Assembly: GCA_902572515.1 (NCBI GenBank)
Contig: CACGGJ010000001.1
Span: 109,415 to 173,414, forward strand
Origin: an uncultured Pelagibacteraceae bacterium
Lineage (GTDB): Bacteria; Pseudomonadota; Alphaproteobacteria; Pelagibacterales; Pelagibacteraceae
DNA length: 64,000 nucleotides
Reading direction: 5' to 3'
The stretch's first letter is position 1. Each line of letters begins with the position of its first letter. The notes under the pieces are model-generated. The model ran no database searches. It was not told where the DNA came from and worked only from the letters and a program-made list of their open reading frames with translations. The translations under genes were made by a program, and so were the position numbers. Below are positions 29,686-41,991 of the stretch, piece by piece.

Positions 29686-31765
29686 TTAACCTGCAATCTT
29701 CTTAGTAACTTCGTCTTGAACATTTTGTGGTACTTTTGAATAATGATCAAAAAACATTGAATATTGTGCTCTACCTTGAGACATTGATCTTAAATTATTT
29801 ATATAACCAAACATGTTAGCCAAAGGAACCATTGCTGTTATTACGGTTGCGTTACCTCTTTGCTCTTGAGTACTGATTTGACCCCTTCTACTATTTAAAT
29901 CACCTATAACATCACCCATGTAGTCTTCAGGAGTTACTACTTCAACTCTCATTACTGGCTCTAACAATTTTAGCCCACCTTTTGTACATGCTTCTTTAAA
30001 GCAAGCTCTGCTTGCTAATTCAAATGCTAGTACGCTTGAGTCAACATCGTGATGCAATCCATCTAAGATGGTTACTTTGTAATCAATCATTGGAAATCCG
30101 GCTAAAATTCCAGTATCAGAAACAGTTTCTATTCCTTTTTCAACACCAGGTATAAATTCTTTTGGAATTGCACCACCTTTAATTTTGCTCTCAACATCTC
30201 TACCTTTGCCAGGTTCTTGAGGCTCTACTAAAAGTTTAACTTTTGCAAATTGACCAGCACCACCACTTTGTTTTTTTGTGAGTGTATTCAACCTCTGAAG
30301 CAGATTCTATAGTTTCTCTATAAGCAACTTGTGGAGCTCCAACATTGGCTTCTACTTTAAATTCTCTTTTCATTCTATCAACAATAATATCCAAGTGTAG
30401 TTCACCCATTCCCTTAATAATTGTTTGTCCTGACTCTTCGTCTGAAGTAACTCTAAAAGAAGGATCTTCCTTAGCTAACCTGCCTAGTGCTTCACCCATT
30501 TTTTCTTGGTCCGCTTTTGTTTTTGGTTCTACTGCAATTTCAATTACTGGATCAGGGAACTCCATTGGTTCAAGAAGGACAGAATTTTCTTTGTCACATA
30601 AAGTATGTCCTGTAATAGTATTTTTTAATCCTGCTAAAGCAACTATATCACCTGCATTAGCTTCTTTAATATCTTCTCGAGAGTTTGCATGCATTAAAAG
30701 CATTCTTCCAACTCTTTCTTCTTTTTCTTTAGAAGAATTGAAGACTGCTGTACCAGTTTTGATAGTACCAGAATAGATTCTAATAAAAGTTAGTGAGCCA
30801 ACAAATGGATCGTTAGCTACTTTAAAAGCTAAAGCAGAAAATGGAACACTATCTTCAAATTTCATTTCCATTTCATCTTCACTACCTAATTTAGTTCCTT
30901 TGATAGATCCAATATCTACGGGACTTGGTAAGTAGTTCACAACTGCATCTAGTAAAGGCTGAACACCTTTGTTTTTGAATGCTGAACCTGTCAAAACTGG
31001 AACAAAACTAAAATTTAAAGTTCCTTTTCTTATGCATTTGACTAAATCTTCTTCTTTAATTTCATCACCATTTAAATAGGCTTCCATTAGCTTTTCATCT
31101 TGTTCAACAGCTGTTTCAACTAATTCTGTTCTATATTTTTCTGAAATTTCTTTTAAATCTTCTGGAATTTCTTTGTATTCCCATTCAGCTCCTAGTGCCT
31201 CATTTTTCCAAACTTGAGCTTTCATTTTAACAAGATCAACTACACCAGATAAAGAGGCTTCAGCTCCTATAGGGACTTGCACAACCAAAGGTTTGGCACC
31301 TAATCTATCTCTAATCATGTCTACACATCTAAAGAAATCTGCGCCTGTTCTGTCTAATTTGTTTACAAAACAAATTCTTGGTACTTTATACTTGTCGGCT
31401 TGTCTCCATACAGTTTCGGATTGTGGCTCTACACCTGCAACACCATCAAAAACAGCAACAGCACCATCTAAAACTTTTAAAGACCTTTCTACTTCAATGG
31501 TAAAATCAACGTGACCTGGTGTGTCTATAATATTAATTCTATGATCATTCCAAAAACAAGTAGTGGCCGCAGATGTGATTGTAATTCCTCTTTCTTGTTC
31601 TTGCTCCATCCAATCCATTGTTGCAGCACCATCGTGTACTTCACCAATTTTGTGACTCTTTCCTGTATAGTATAGAACTCGTTCAGTAGTAGTTGTTTTA
31701 CCGGCATCTATATGGGCCATGATCCCAATATTTCTGTATTTGTCTAATGTGTGAGTTCTAGCCAT
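29686..31765 (-). CDS. fusA: Elongation factor G, reading frame broken by an apparent 1-nt insertion
   Basis: Two overlapping ORFs together encode EF-G. The N-terminal ORF (30236..31765) carries the GTPase motifs [26 protein letters not shown] and NKLDRTGAD and runs to EYTHKK before leaving frame. The second (29686..30291) resumes as [16 protein letters not shown] through domains IV-V, with [20 protein letters not shown]. The break is a run of seven A in the coding strand (30271..30277). Six would give ...HKKQSGG... in one 692-residue frame, the normal EF-G length. EF-G is essential, so I read this as a homopolymer error in the sequence rather than a dead gene. It lies between rpsG and rpsJ. 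Confidence 0.93.
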
Positions 31766-31771
31766 AATTTA

Positions 31772-32242
31772 TTACCACCTAAAATGAGCAAATGCCTTAT
31801 TTGACTCTGCCATTTTATGCACATCCTCTCTTTTTTTAACTGCAGCTCCTTTTTTTTCATAAGCATCATAGAGCTCATTAAAAATTTTATCTGCCATGTG
31901 TTTATCTTTTCTTTTCCTTGCTGATTCAACTAACCATCTGATTGCTAATGCTTGTGCCCTTTTATTTTTTACCTCAACAGGAACTTGATAAGTTGCACCA
32001 CCAACTCTTCTAGATCTAACTTCTACAGTTGGTTTAATGTTGTTAATTGCTTCATTAAAAATATTTATTGGTTCATCTTTCGTTTTTGTTTTAATTTTAT
32101 CAATTGCATCATAAACTATTTTAGCTGCAATGCCTCTTTTGCCATCATACATGATGTTGTTGATTAATTTTGGAATAATAGTTGATTTAAATTTTGGATC
32201 AGGAACTACATTTTTTTTTGGTTGAGTTTTTTTTCTAGACAT
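31772..32242 (-). CDS. rpsG: Ribosomal protein S7
   Basis: 156 residues. The segment VEVRSRRVGGATYQVPVEVK and AIRWLVESARKRKDKHMADK identify S7, which nucleates 30S head assembly. The start overlaps the rpsL stop by one base and fusA follows 6 nt later. Confidence 0.98.
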   Translation of the reverse strand: MSRKKTQPKKNVVPDPKFKSTIIPKLINNIMYDGKRGIAAKIVYDAIDKIKTKTKDEPINIFNEAINNIKPTVEVRSRRVGGATYQVPVEVKNKRAQALAIRWLVESARKRKDKHMADKIFNELYDAYEKKGAAVKKREDVHKMAESNKAFAHFRW

Positions 32243-32613
32243 TATTTACCTTTTTTTGTTCCGTATAAAGATCTTCTTTTTTTTCTGTTTGCAACACCTT
32301 GTGTATCAAGGTTACCTCTTAGAATATGATAACGAACACCTGGTAAATCTTTTACCCTACCGCCTCTAATCAGAACTACCGAGTGTTCTTGAAGGTTGTG
32401 ACCTTCTCCAGGAATGTAAGCTGTAACTTCAAATCCATTTGACAATCTTACTCTAGCAACTTTTCTTAATGCAGAGTTTGGTTTTTTAGGAGTTGTTGTA
32501 TAAACTTTAACGCAAACACCTCTCTTCAAAGGTTGTTTTTGCAAAGCAGGAACCTTGTTCCTTGTAACTTGCTTAACTCTTTTTTTTCTTAACAACTGAT
32601 TAATAGTTGGCAT
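32242..32613 (-). CDS. rpsL: Ribosomal protein S12
   Basis: 123 residues. [17 protein letters not shown] and [16 protein letters not shown] carry the conserved Lys residues whose mutation gives streptomycin resistance; both are wild-type here. S12 controls decoding accuracy. It is the first gene after rpoC, with a 166-nt gap holding a possible promoter and two hairpins. Confidence 0.98.
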   Translation of the reverse strand: MPTINQLLRKKRVKQVTRNKVPALQKQPLKRGVCVKVYTTTPKKPNSALRKVARVRLSNGFEVTAYIPGEGHNLQEHSVVLIRGGRVKDLPGVRYHILRGNLDTQGVANRKKRRSLYGTKKGK

Positions 32614-32647
32614 AAATTTTTTAAATTAATTAATTTATTTTTAGATG

Positions 32648-32700
32648 AAAATAACTGACAGGTTATTTTGTGGCAGCGTTTAGTACTGTTAGAAGTACTA
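32648..32700 (-). promoter_or_regulatory. rpsL leader region with two hairpins
   Basis: Two inverted repeats lie in the 5' leader of rpsL. TAGTACT/AGTACTA (32681-32687 and 32694-32700) forms a 7-bp stem with a 6-nt loop. AAAATAAC/GTTATTTT (32648-32655 and 32662-32669) forms an 8-bp stem with a 6-nt loop. They could be an autoregulatory ribosomal-protein leader or the end signal of rpoC transcription. Confidence 0.4.
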
Positions 32701-32722
32701 CATTCCAACCAAAAATATCGCC

Positions 32723-32750
32723 AAATTACTTATTAATAGCTCTTTGTCAA
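32723..32750 (-). promoter_or_regulatory. Possible sigma-70 promoter for the str genes
   Basis: On the minus strand TTGACA (32750-32745), a 16-nt spacer and TAATTT (32728-32723) resemble -35 and -10 boxes. It lies between rpoC and rpsL, where an internal start for rpsL-rpsG-fusA is expected. Read by eye only. Confidence 0.4.
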
Positions 32751-32779
32751 ACTAAAACTGCAATTTTTAGGCGATTTTT

Positions 32780-35700
32780 TTACTGATTTGCCTGTGTTTC
32801 TTCAGGTTCTGAAGCTTCTAATTTATCTTGTTCAGCTAAGAAATTATTATCATCTTCTAGAGCTTTATTGTTCCATCTATTTTTAATATTACCAGTACCA
32901 GCAGGAACTAATCTTCCAACAATTACGTTCTCTTTTAGTCCATTTAATGGATCAATTTTTCCTTTAATTGCAGCATCTGTTAAAACTCTTGTTGTTTCTT
33001 GGAACGAGGCTGCTGAAATGAACGACTCAGTTTGAAGTGAAGCTTTAGTGATGCCCATTAGAACTCTTTCACCAACAGCTGGAGTTTTTCCCTCTGCAAC
33101 TAATTTTTCATTAGCATTATCAAACTTAATTCTATCAACTACTTCACCAGGTAAATAGCTTGAGTCCCCTGATGCTTTTACTTCAACTTTTTTGAGCATT
33201 TGTCTTAAAATAGTTTCAATGTGCTTATCATTTATAATTACACCTTGTAATCTATAAACTTCTTGAACTTGATTAACAAAGTATTCTGTTAGCTCTTTAA
33301 TTCCCAATATTCTTAAAATATCATGTGGCAATGGTTGACCATCTAAAAGATATTCTCCTTTTTGAATTTTTTCTCCAGGATTAAAATTAATATGTTTACC
33401 TTTTGGAATTAAATAATTTGAAGGTTCTGATCCATCTTCAGGAACAATAGATACTCTTTGTTTTCCTCTTACTTCTTTTCCAAAAACAACACTACCATCA
33501 TTTTCTGCTATGATTGCACTATCTTTAGCTTTTCTAGCCTCAAATAACTCAGCAACTCTTGGAAGGCCTCCAGTAATATCTTTTGTTTTTGTAGTTTCTT
33601 TAGGTAATCTTGCAATTACGTCACCTGCATAAACTTTTTGGCCATCTTTAATTGATAATATTGAATCTGGTACTAAATAATATCTAGCTTCATTATCATC
33701 AGCTTTCTTAATAACATTTCCTTTTTCATCTCTAAGAGTAATTCTAGGTTTTAAATCAGTGCTTTTTGATTGACCTCTCCAGTCAATTACTGATTTAGAG
33801 GAAATTCCAGTTGCGTCATCAGTAGTTTCTTGAATTGACACACCATCTATTAAATCTACATAACTAGCAGTCCCACTTTTTTCTGCTATAACTGGAGTTG
33901 TGTAAGGATCCCATTCACATATTTTAGTATTTGCTTTTACTTTGTCACCGTTGTTAAAAAATAGTCTTGATCCATAAGCTACTTTATAAACTGCTATTTG
34001 GACTCCTTTATCATCCTCTATAGAAAGCTGGGTATTTCTTCCCATAACAATCAAGTTCTTTTTAGAGTCTTCTAAAATATTTGAATTTATTATTTTTAAA
34101 GTTCCATCACTTTTAGTAACTATTTGGGAATCTTGTTTAACAGAAGCAGTTCCTCCAACGTGGAATGTTCTCATTGTTAGCTGTGTTCCTGGCTCTCCAA
34201 TTGATTGAGCAGATATCATTCCAATAGCTTCACCAACATGAACCATCTTACCTCTTGATAAATCTCGTCCATAACAAGTAGCACAAACCCCATCTTTAGA
34301 ACTACAAGTCATCACTGAATAAACTTTAATTGATTTAACTCCTGCAGCATCAATTTTATCGCAGCCTGCCTCATCAATCATTTCAGATTTTTTAATAATT
34401 ACTTCACCTGATAAAGGGTTTTTAACATCAGCAGCTGTAACTCTTCCTAATGCTCTTTCAGATAAACTAACAACTACATTACCACCCTCTAAAATTTCAG
34501 AAAGTTCAATAAATCCAGGATCATCGCAATTAGCTTTAGTTATTGTTAAGTCTTGTGCAACATCACATAGTCTTCTTGTTAAATATCCAGAGCTAGCTGT
34601 TTTAAGAGCAGTATCTGCTAATCCTTTTCTAGCTCCGTGAGTTGAATTAAAGTACTCTAAAGCAGTTAATCCCTCTTTAAAGTTAGAAATAATTGGGCTT
34701 TCGATAATTTCTCCTGAAGGTTTAGCAATCAAACCTCTCATACCAGCTAATTGTTTCATTTGAGCAGCAGATCCTCTAGCTCCACTGTCAGCCATCATAA
34801 ATACAGAATTTATTTTCAATCCTTCATCAGTTTTTTCTGTAGCCGAAATTCCTTTCATCATTTCTCCAGCAACCTTATCTGTGCACTTAGACCAAGCATC
34901 AACAACCTTGTTGTATTTTTCACCTCTTGTAATTAAACCTTCAGCATATTGAGTTTCATAATCTGCAATTAATTTTTTAGTATCATCAATTAATTGAGTT
35001 TTATTTGCAGGGATTACAAGATCGTCTTTTCCAAACGAAATTCCTGCTTAAATGCGTGTTTAAATCCTAAATCTTTAAGCTTGTCACAGAAAATTACAGT
35101 TGTTTTTTGACCACAAAATCTAAATACAACATCAATTATTTCTGAAACTACTTTTTTAGGTAACAATCTATCTACTAAAGAAAACTTAATGTTAATATTT
35201 TTAGGCAATAAATTTGCTAATAAAAATCTTCCAGCTGTAGAAGTATATTTTTCTATTTTCTTATTCCCTTGCTCGTCTACAGTTTCATATCTTGAAATGA
35301 TAGTGCTATGTACATTTATTTGACCAGATGATAATGCAAATTCAATTTGATCTGAATCTGTAAAGTATCCAGCTGGTTTATCGTATATAGGCTCTTGTGA
35401 AAGATAGTAAATTCCTAAAATCATATCCTGACTCGGAACGATGATTGGTTTACCATTTGATGGAGAAAGAATATTATTTGTAGATAACATTAATATTCTT
35501 GCTTCTAATTGTGCTTCTAAACTTAATGGAACGTGAACTGCCATTTGGTCACCATCGAAGTCAGCATTAAATGCTGCACAAGTTAAAGGATGTAATTCAA
35601 TTGCATCTCCTTCAATTAATTTTGGCTCAAACGCTTGAACTCCAAGCCTATGAAGTGTTGGCGCTCTATTCAAAAGTACCGGATGCTCTCTAACTATTAA

Positions 35701-36951
35701 TTCTAAAGCGTCCCAAACTGCATTTGTTTCTTTTTCAACTAATTTTTTAGCTTGTTTAATTGTTGAGGCTAAACCTAATTTATTTAATCTTGCATATAAA
35801 AATGGTTTAAATAACTCAAGAGCCATTTTTTTCGGTAAACCACACTCATGTAGTTTTAAATCAGGACCGACAACGATTACTGATCTTCCAGAATAATCAA
35901 CTCGTTTACCTAATAAATTTTGTCTAAATCTTCCTTGTTTACCTTTCAGCATTTCTGCAAGCGATTTAAGTGGTCTCTTACCTGTACCTGTAATTACTCT
36001 CCCTCTTCTGCCATTATCAAATAGAGCGTCTACAGACTCTTGAAGCATCCTTTTTTCATTTCTTACAATGATATCTGGAGCTTTAAGATCCATTAATCTT
36101 TTTAATCTGTTATTTCTGTTAATTACTCTCCTGTATAAATCGTTTAGATCAGAAGTGGCAAATCTTCCACCATCTAGAGGAACTAATGGTCTTAATTCTG
36201 GTGGTATAACTGGTACAACAGTCATAATCATCCACTCAGGTTTTTGACCTGTTTCAATAAATGACTCTATTAATTTTAATCTTTTAATTGCTCTTTCTTC
36301 ATTAACTTTTGATTTGGTTTCTTTAATAAAGCTAACAAGATTTTTTCTTTCTAATTCTAAATCTAAATTTCTGAGCATCTCAAGAACAGCTTCTGCTCCT
36401 ATTCCCGCTGAAAAACTTTCTTCACCAAATTCATCCTGGTATTTTGCTAATTCTTCCTCATTTAAGAGTTGATTTTTTTGTAAACCAGTTAAACCAGGCT
36501 CTATAACAATAAAGTTTTCAAAATAAAGAACTCTCTCTATTTCTTTTAATTTCATGTCTACTGCTAAAGCAATTCTGCTTGGAAGAGACTTCAAGAACCA
36601 AATATGTGCTACCGGTGTAGCAAGATTAATGTGGCCCATTCTTTCTCTTCTTACATTTGATTTTGTAACCTCAACACCACATTTCTCACATATAATACCT
36701 CTAAATTTCATTCGTTTATACTTACCACATAAACACTCATAATCTTTTATTGGTCCAAAAATCCTTGCACAAAACAAACCATCTTTTTCTGGTCTGAACG
36801 TTCTATAATTAATTGTTTCAGGCTTTTTAATTTCACCAAATGTCCAAGATTTAATTTTCTCTGGACTAGCAAGTGAAATTTTAATGCTATTAAAATTTTG
36901 AGCTTCTGAAATTTCGCTGCCCTTAAATAGATCTGTTAATTCTTTTTTCAT
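32780..36951 (-). CDS. rpoC: RNA polymerase subunit beta', reading frame broken by an apparent 1-nt deletion
   Basis: The N-terminal ORF (35014..36951) contains the zinc site [20 protein letters not shown] and the catalytic [16 protein letters not shown]. The second (32780..34861) contains [21 protein letters not shown] and the second zinc-binding region. Between them a shifted frame encodes [19 protein letters not shown] through KCTDKVAGE, matching the beta' segment that should join the two. The shift occurs near 35048-35049, where the coding strand reads TTTAAGCAGG and one extra A restores one frame of about 1390 residues. As rpoC is essential, I read this as a sequence error. Start overlaps the rpoB stop by one base. 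Confidence 0.93.
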
Positions 36952-39900
36952 TAATTAAGCTCCACATTTAATGCTAATGATTTAATCTCTTTTACTAAAA
37001 CGTTAAATGATTCTGGTATTCCAGACTCAAAATTCTCTTCACCTTTAACTATAGTCTCGTAAACTTTAACTCTTCCTGCAACATCATCAGATTTAACAGT
37101 TAAAATTTCCTGTAATGTATATGATGCACCATATGCTTCAAGTGCCCACACTTCCATTTCACCAAATCTTTGACCACCTAATTGTGCTTTACCACCAAGT
37201 GGTTGTTGTGTAACCAAACTATAAGGTCCAGTAGATCTTGCATGAATTTTATCTTCAACTAAGTGATGAAGTTTTAGCATGTAGATTATTCCAACTGTAA
37301 CCGGTCTATCAAATTTCTCTCCAGTTCTCCCATCCCATAAATAAGTTTGTCCAGATCCTGGTAAATTTGCTAGTTCAAGCATTTCAGTAACATTTTTTTC
37401 TTTAGCACCATCAAAAACAGGTGTTGAGATTGCGATACCATTTTGTAAATTTTCACAAAGATCTTTGAATTCACTCTTGCTTAATTTATCCACTTTTTCA
37501 TTGAAAATTTCTTCTCCGTAAACAGATTTTAAGAATTTTTCGATTTTTTCTGTTCTTTCAATTTTTTTGTTATTTTCGTTTACTAAATTTTTAACTTGTT
37601 CACCAAATTCTTTACATGCCCAACCTAAGTGTGTCTCTAAAATTTGTCCCACGTTCATCCTACTTGGAACACCCAGAGGGTTTAATACAATATCAACTGG
37701 TCTACCATCTTCTCTATATGGCATATCTTCAACAGGTACAATTTTACTTACAACTCCTTTGTTTCCATGTCTTCCTGACATTTTATCACCAGGTCTTAAT
37801 CTTCTTTTTATTGCAACGAATACTTTTACCATTTTCATAACACTTGGTAATAAATCATCACCACTTCTAATTTTTAAAACTTTATCTTCAAATCTCTCTG
37901 TTATGTCTTGTTTTGCTTTATTATATTGATCTTTTAATTGAGATAATGTTGCTTCGTCATTTACATTTCCTACAGTGATTTTGAAGACATCATTAATGGA
38001 TAGTTTATTAATTGTATCAAAATCTAACTTAGTTCCTTCAGATAAATCTTTTACTTTTTTCGTTAAAGATGATCCTGACAAGAATTGTGAAGCTCTTTGT
38101 TTAATACTTCTTTCTAATATTTCTTCCTCAACAATTTTATCTTGTTGAACTTGCTCAATTTCAGCTCTTTCAATAGTTATTGATCTTTCGTCTTTCTCAA
38201 TTCCATGTCTATTGAATACTCTTACATCAACTACCGTTCCACTTGATCCCCTTGACATTCTTAGAGATGTATCCGTTACATCGATAGCTTTTTCTCCAAA
38301 AATTGATCTTAATAATTTTTCTTCAGGACCAGATGCTGAATCACCTTTTGGGGTAACTTTACCAACTAAAATATCACCAGCATTTACCTCTGCACCAATA
38401 TAAACTATTCCAGATTCATCAAGGTTTTTTAAAGCTTCTTCATTTACATTTGGTATATCTCTTGTTATCTCTTCTTCACCTAGCTTTGTATCTCTCGCCA
38501 TTATTTCGTATTCAACAATATGAACAGATGTAAATACGTCATCTGTAACACATCTTTCAGAAATTAGGATTGAGTCTTCAAAGTTGTAACCTTGCCAAGG
38601 CATGAATGCTACTGTAACATTCTTTCCTAGGGCAAGTTCACCTAATTTAGTTGACGGACCATCAGCTATAATATCTCCAGATTTAACTTTATCACCAACT
38701 CTAACAAGTGGTCTTTGATTTATGCAAGTATTTTGGTTTGATCTTTTAAATTTTTGAAGGTTATAGATATCAACACCAGACTTACTAAAGTCTGTTTCCT
38801 CTGTTACTTTTATAACAATTCTTTTACCATCTATTTTATCAACTATTCCATCACGCTTAGCAACAATAGTTACTCCTGAGTCTAAAGCAACATCACTTTC
38901 AATTCCTGTACCAACAAGCGGCGACTCGGGTTTTAATAATGGAACTGCTTGCCTCATCATGTTTGATCCCATTAATGCTCTGTTTGCATCATCATTTTCT
39001 AAGAATGGAATTAAAGATGCTGCAACAGAAACTAATTGTTTTGGTGATACGTCAATGTAATCAATAGAGTCTGGTTTTGCTAAAAGAAAGTTTAGGTTTT
39101 GTCTACATGAAACTAGTTCTTCAGTAATTTTTCCATTTTTATCAAGTTTTGTATTTGCTTGAGCAATAGTGAATTTTGTTTCTTCCATTGCTGATAAATA
39201 TTCAACTTTATCTTGAACAACACCGTCTCTGACTTTTTTGTAAGGACTTTCTATAAAACCATATTTATTAATTTTTGCATAAGTAGATAAACTATTGATC
39301 AAACCAATATTTGGACCCTCTGGTGTTTCAATTGGACAAATTCTTCCATAGTGAGTTGGATGAACATCCCTAACTTCAAAACCTGCTCTTTCTCTTGTTA
39401 ATCCACCCGGACCTAACGCTGAAACTCTTCTTTTATGAGTAATTTCAGATAAAGGATTTGTTTGATCCATAAACTGAGATAATTGAGAACTTGCAAAAAA
39501 ATCCTTCAATGAAACTGTTAATGGTTTTGCATTAATTAGATCTTGTGGCATTGCTGACTCAACATCTAAAGTTGTCATTTTTTCTTTAATAGCTCTTTCC
39601 ATTCTGTAAACACCAATTCTAGCTTGGTTCTCAACTAGCTCTCCAACAGAACGAACTCTTCTATTTCCTAAGTGATCAATGTCATCAACATCATCTTTAC
39701 CATCACGTAAATCCAACATTTTATGAATAATTGCTATGATATCGTCATTTCTTAATATGGTAATTTTATCAGAACATTCTTGGTTTAATCTTGAGTTCAT
39801 TTTAACTCTTCCAACATCAGACAAATCATATCTGTCTGAGCTAAAGAAAAGATTATTAAATATTTGAGTTGCTATCTCTATGGTTGGCGGCTCTCCTGGT

Positions 39901-41039
39901 CTTAACATTTTATAGATTTCTGTGATAGCTTCGTCTTTAGTATTGTTTTTATCAGCTAAAATAGTTGTAAGTAGATAAGGTCCTTTGTTTATTGAGTTTG
40001 TAACAGAAATTTGAAGTGTATGTATATTTGCATCTAAAATTTGTTGGATAATTGTATCATTTAATTCAGTCCCAATTTTAAACACACCGTCCTCTTCTTC
40101 ATTGACTTTGACATCTCTGTGTAAAAATTTACCAAATAAAGAATCTCTAGAAACTAGTATGTCTTTCAAACCATCATTAGCTAATTTTTTTGCATTTAAA
40201 AAATTAATCTTGTCACCTAATTTAATTACTACTTTACCAGTCTTTGCATCAATTACTTCTTCTGAGAAATTTTTTGCTTTATAGTTTTCAGGATTAAATT
40301 TAGTTTTCCACTTTTCTGTTTTTGGATCAAAATTATATTGCTCACTTTCATAGAACTCATCTACTATTTCTGGTTTTGTATAACCTAAAGCTAACAATAA
40401 AGTAGATGAAAAAATTTTCTTTTTTCTATCAATTTTAAAATACAGAAAATCTTTCACATCATACTCAAAATCTAACCAAGAACCTCTGTTGGGTATTACT
40501 CTGCAATTAAATAAAAGTTTACCACTTGCATGAGTTTTTCCTTTATCGTGATCAAAAAATACACCAGGACTTCTATGCATTTGGTTTACAACAACTCTTT
40601 GAACTCCATTAGTAATAAAAGTTCCACTATTAGTCATCATGGGAACTTCACCCATATACACTTCTTGCTCTTTCGCAGATAAAATATCTTTAGTATTATT
40701 TTCTTGATCTATTTCGTAAACAACTAATCTTAATGTGCATTTAAGTGCTGAAGAATATGTAAGACCTCTTGTTATGCACTCCTCAACATCAAATTTCGGT
40801 TTCTCTAATCTGTATGAAACATACTCTAGAGTTGCTTTATCATTTAAATCTTCAATTGGAAAAATACTCTTGAATACTCTATCAAAACCCTTGGTAATTT
40901 CAGCTGCTTCAGCATTAAATTCTGTTAATTCTTTATAAGAATTTTTTTGTACTTCAATTAAGTTAGGAATAGATAAACTTTCTTTAAGTTTACCAAAACT
41001 TTTTCTTATATTTTTCTTTTCAGTAAAAGATAATTGCAT
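36951..41039 (-). CDS. rpoB: RNA polymerase subunit beta
   Basis: 1362 residues, intact. The rifampicin-pocket region [22 protein letters not shown] keeps the wild-type residues associated with sensitivity. [17 protein letters not shown] and the C-terminal [20 protein letters not shown] are present. It follows rplL after a 57-nt gap with a strong hairpin and is coupled to rpoC by a one-base overlap. Confidence 0.98.
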   Translation of the reverse strand: MQLSFTEKKNIRKSFGKLKESLSIPNLIEVQKNSYKELTEFNAEAAEITKGFDRVFKSIFPIEDLNDKATLEYVSYRLEKPKFDVEECITRGLTYSSALKCTLRLVVYEIDQENNTKDILSAKEQEVYMGEVPMMTNSGTFITNGVQRVVVNQMHRSPGVFFDHDKGKTHASGKLLFNCRVIPNRGSWLDFEYDVKDFLYFKIDRKKKIFSSTLLLALGYTKPEIVDEFYESEQYNFDPKTEKWKTKFNPENYKAKNFSEEVIDAKTGKVVIKLGDKINFLNAKKLANDGLKDILVSRDSLFGKFLHRDVKVNEEEDGVFKIGTELNDTIIQQILDANIHTLQISVTNSINKGPYLLTTILADKNNTKDEAITEIYKMLRPGEPPTIEIATQIFNNLFFSSDRYDLSDVGRVKMNSRLNQECSDKITILRNDDIIAIIHKMLDLRDGKDDVDDIDHLGNRRVRSVGELVENQARIGVYRMERAIKEKMTTLDVESAMPQDLINAKPLTVSLKDFFASSQLSQFMDQTNPLSEITHKRRVSALGPGGLTRERAGFEVRDVHPTHYGRICPIETPEGPNIGLINSLSTYAKINKYGFIESPYKKVRDGVVQDKVEYLSAMEETKFTIAQANTKLDKNGKITEELVSCRQNLNFLLAKPDSIDYIDVSPKQLVSVAASLIPFLENDDANRALMGSNMMRQAVPLLKPESPLVGTGIESDVALDSGVTIVAKRDGIVDKIDGKRIVIKVTEETDFSKSGVDIYNLQKFKRSNQNTCINQRPLVRVGDKVKSGDIIADGPSTKLGELALGKNVTVAFMPWQGYNFEDSILISERCVTDDVFTSVHIVEYEIMARDTKLGEEEITRDIPNVNEEALKNLDESGIVYIGAEVNAGDILVGKVTPKGDSASGPEEKLLRSIFGEKAIDVTDTSLRMSRGSSGTVVDVRVFNRHGIEKDERSITIERAEIEQVQQDKIVEEEILERSIKQRASQFLSGSSLTKKVKDLSEGTKLDFDTINKLSINDVFKITVGNVNDEATLSQLKDQYNKAKQDITERFEDKVLKIRSGDDLLPSVMKMVKVFVAIKRRLRPGDKMSGRHGNKGVVSKIVPVEDMPYREDGRPVDIVLNPLGVPSRMNVGQILETHLGWACKEFGEQVKNLVNENNKKIERTEKIEKFLKSVYGEEIFNEKVDKLSKSEFKDLCENLQNGIAISTPVFDGAKEKNVTEMLELANLPGSGQTYLWDGRTGEKFDRPVTVGIIYMLKLHHLVEDKIHARSTGPYSLVTQQPLGGKAQLGGQRFGEMEVWALEAYGASYTLQEILTVKSDDVAGRVKVYETIVKGEENFESGIPESFNVLVKEIKSLALNVELN

Positions 41040-41049
41040 CTATGTTAAT

Positions 41050-41078
41050 AAATACTGATTAAAAAATAATCAGTATTT
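41050..41078 (-). promoter_or_regulatory. Strong hairpin in the rplL-rpoB gap
   Basis: AAATACTGATT and AATCAGTATTT form a perfect 11-bp stem around a 7-nt loop. It sits between rplL and rpoB, where E. coli has an attenuator and RNase III processing site. No clear T tract follows on the minus strand, so partial attenuation or RNA processing is more likely than full termination. Confidence 0.6.
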
Positions 41079-41096
41079 GAATTCTTTCTATTTAAT

Positions 41097-41462
41097 TTAT
41101 TTAAGTTCTACTTTAGCGCCAGCAGCTTCTAACTTGGCTTTGATCTCTTCAGCGTCTTTTTTGTTCACACCAGATTTAACTTCTTTTGGTGCTCCTTCTA
41201 CAAGATCTTTAGCTTCTTTTAAACCTAATGAAGTTGCTGCTCTTACTTCTTTAATAACATTAATTTTTTTATCACCTGCAGAAACTAGCATGATTGTAAA
41301 ATCATCTTTATCTTCTGCTGGAGCCGCACCACCTGCTGCTGCTGGTGCTGCTGCTGCCATTGGAGTTACACCCCATTTTTCTTCTAATTGTTTTGATAGT
41401 TCAGCTGCCTCTGCAACAGTCAAACTTGATAAATCTTCTATAATTTTGTTTAGGTCAGGCAT
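41097..41462 (-). CDS. rplL: Ribosomal protein L7/L12
   Basis: 121 residues. The N-terminal dimer domain ([21 protein letters not shown]), an Ala/Gly-rich hinge ([14 protein letters not shown]) and the C-terminal factor-binding domain ([28 protein letters not shown]) are all present. It forms the stalk that recruits EF-G and EF-Tu. Confidence 0.98.
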   Translation of the reverse strand: MPDLNKIIEDLSSLTVAEAAELSKQLEEKWGVTPMAAAAPAAAGGAAPAEDKDDFTIMLVSAGDKKINVIKEVRAATSLGLKEAKDLVEGAPKEVKSGVNKKDAEEIKAKLEAAGAKVELK

Positions 41463-41467
41463 ATGTA

Positions 41468-41989
41468 TTACTCTTTGGGTTGTGTTTCAGAATTTTCTGC
41501 CGCCAAACTACTCATTTTTTCTGAATGTGCAAGCAAAATACTGATTAATTTAGATGCAGAAGCGTTCAAAATACCCACAATATTGGCTCTTGCTTCATCT
41601 AATGTAGGTAAACTAGCTACATTTTGGACACCGGCCTGATCTAAGACCTCGTTATCCATAATTCCACCAATTAATTTTAAGTTTTCGTTATCTTTTGCAA
41701 ATTTTGAAAGAATCCTTGCAGACATTATTGCATCCTCTCCAAATGCAACCGCTGTAGGACCAGTAAATAAATTTGATAAATCTTTACACTTTGTTTTTTC
41801 TAAAGCTAATTTCGTAATCCTGTTTTTTGTTATTTTGAAAATGATTCCATGTTCTCTCATTTTCGCTCTCAATTCATCTAATTGAGTCATGGTTAAACCT
41901 TGGTAATGGGTAACCATAACCGCTTTACTGTTTTCAAACTTACTAGTCATTTCTTCAATATAATTTTTCTTTTGTTCTTTGTTCATCAT
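41468..41989 (-). CDS. rplJ: Ribosomal protein L10
   Basis: 173 residues. [25 protein letters not shown] is the L10 signature, and the helical C-terminus [15 protein letters not shown] carries L7/L12 dimers. In E. coli L10-L12 represses its own mRNA leader; the 2-nt gap to rplA leaves no separate leader here. Confidence 0.97.
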   Translation of the reverse strand: MMNKEQKKNYIEEMTSKFENSKAVMVTHYQGLTMTQLDELRAKMREHGIIFKITKNRITKLALEKTKCKDLSNLFTGPTAVAFGEDAIMSARILSKFAKDNENLKLIGGIMDNEVLDQAGVQNVASLPTLDEARANIVGILNASASKLISILLAHSEKMSSLAAENSETQPKE

Positions 41990-41991
41990 AA

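Noticed and set aside
30236-30291. Programmed -1 frameshifting at the A7 run in fusA
   Set aside because: The downstream frame is reached by skipping one base (+1), not by slipping back one. A fusA frameshift of this kind is not known, and one fewer A gives a perfect EF-G.
31744-31929. Out-of-frame 61-aa ORF over rpsG
   Set aside because: It overlaps the true S7 frame and shows no conserved sequence.
34780-35060. Natural split of rpoC into two genes
   Set aside because: Some lineages have split rpoC, but here the skipped frame encodes exactly the missing conserved segment, so one missing base explains it better.
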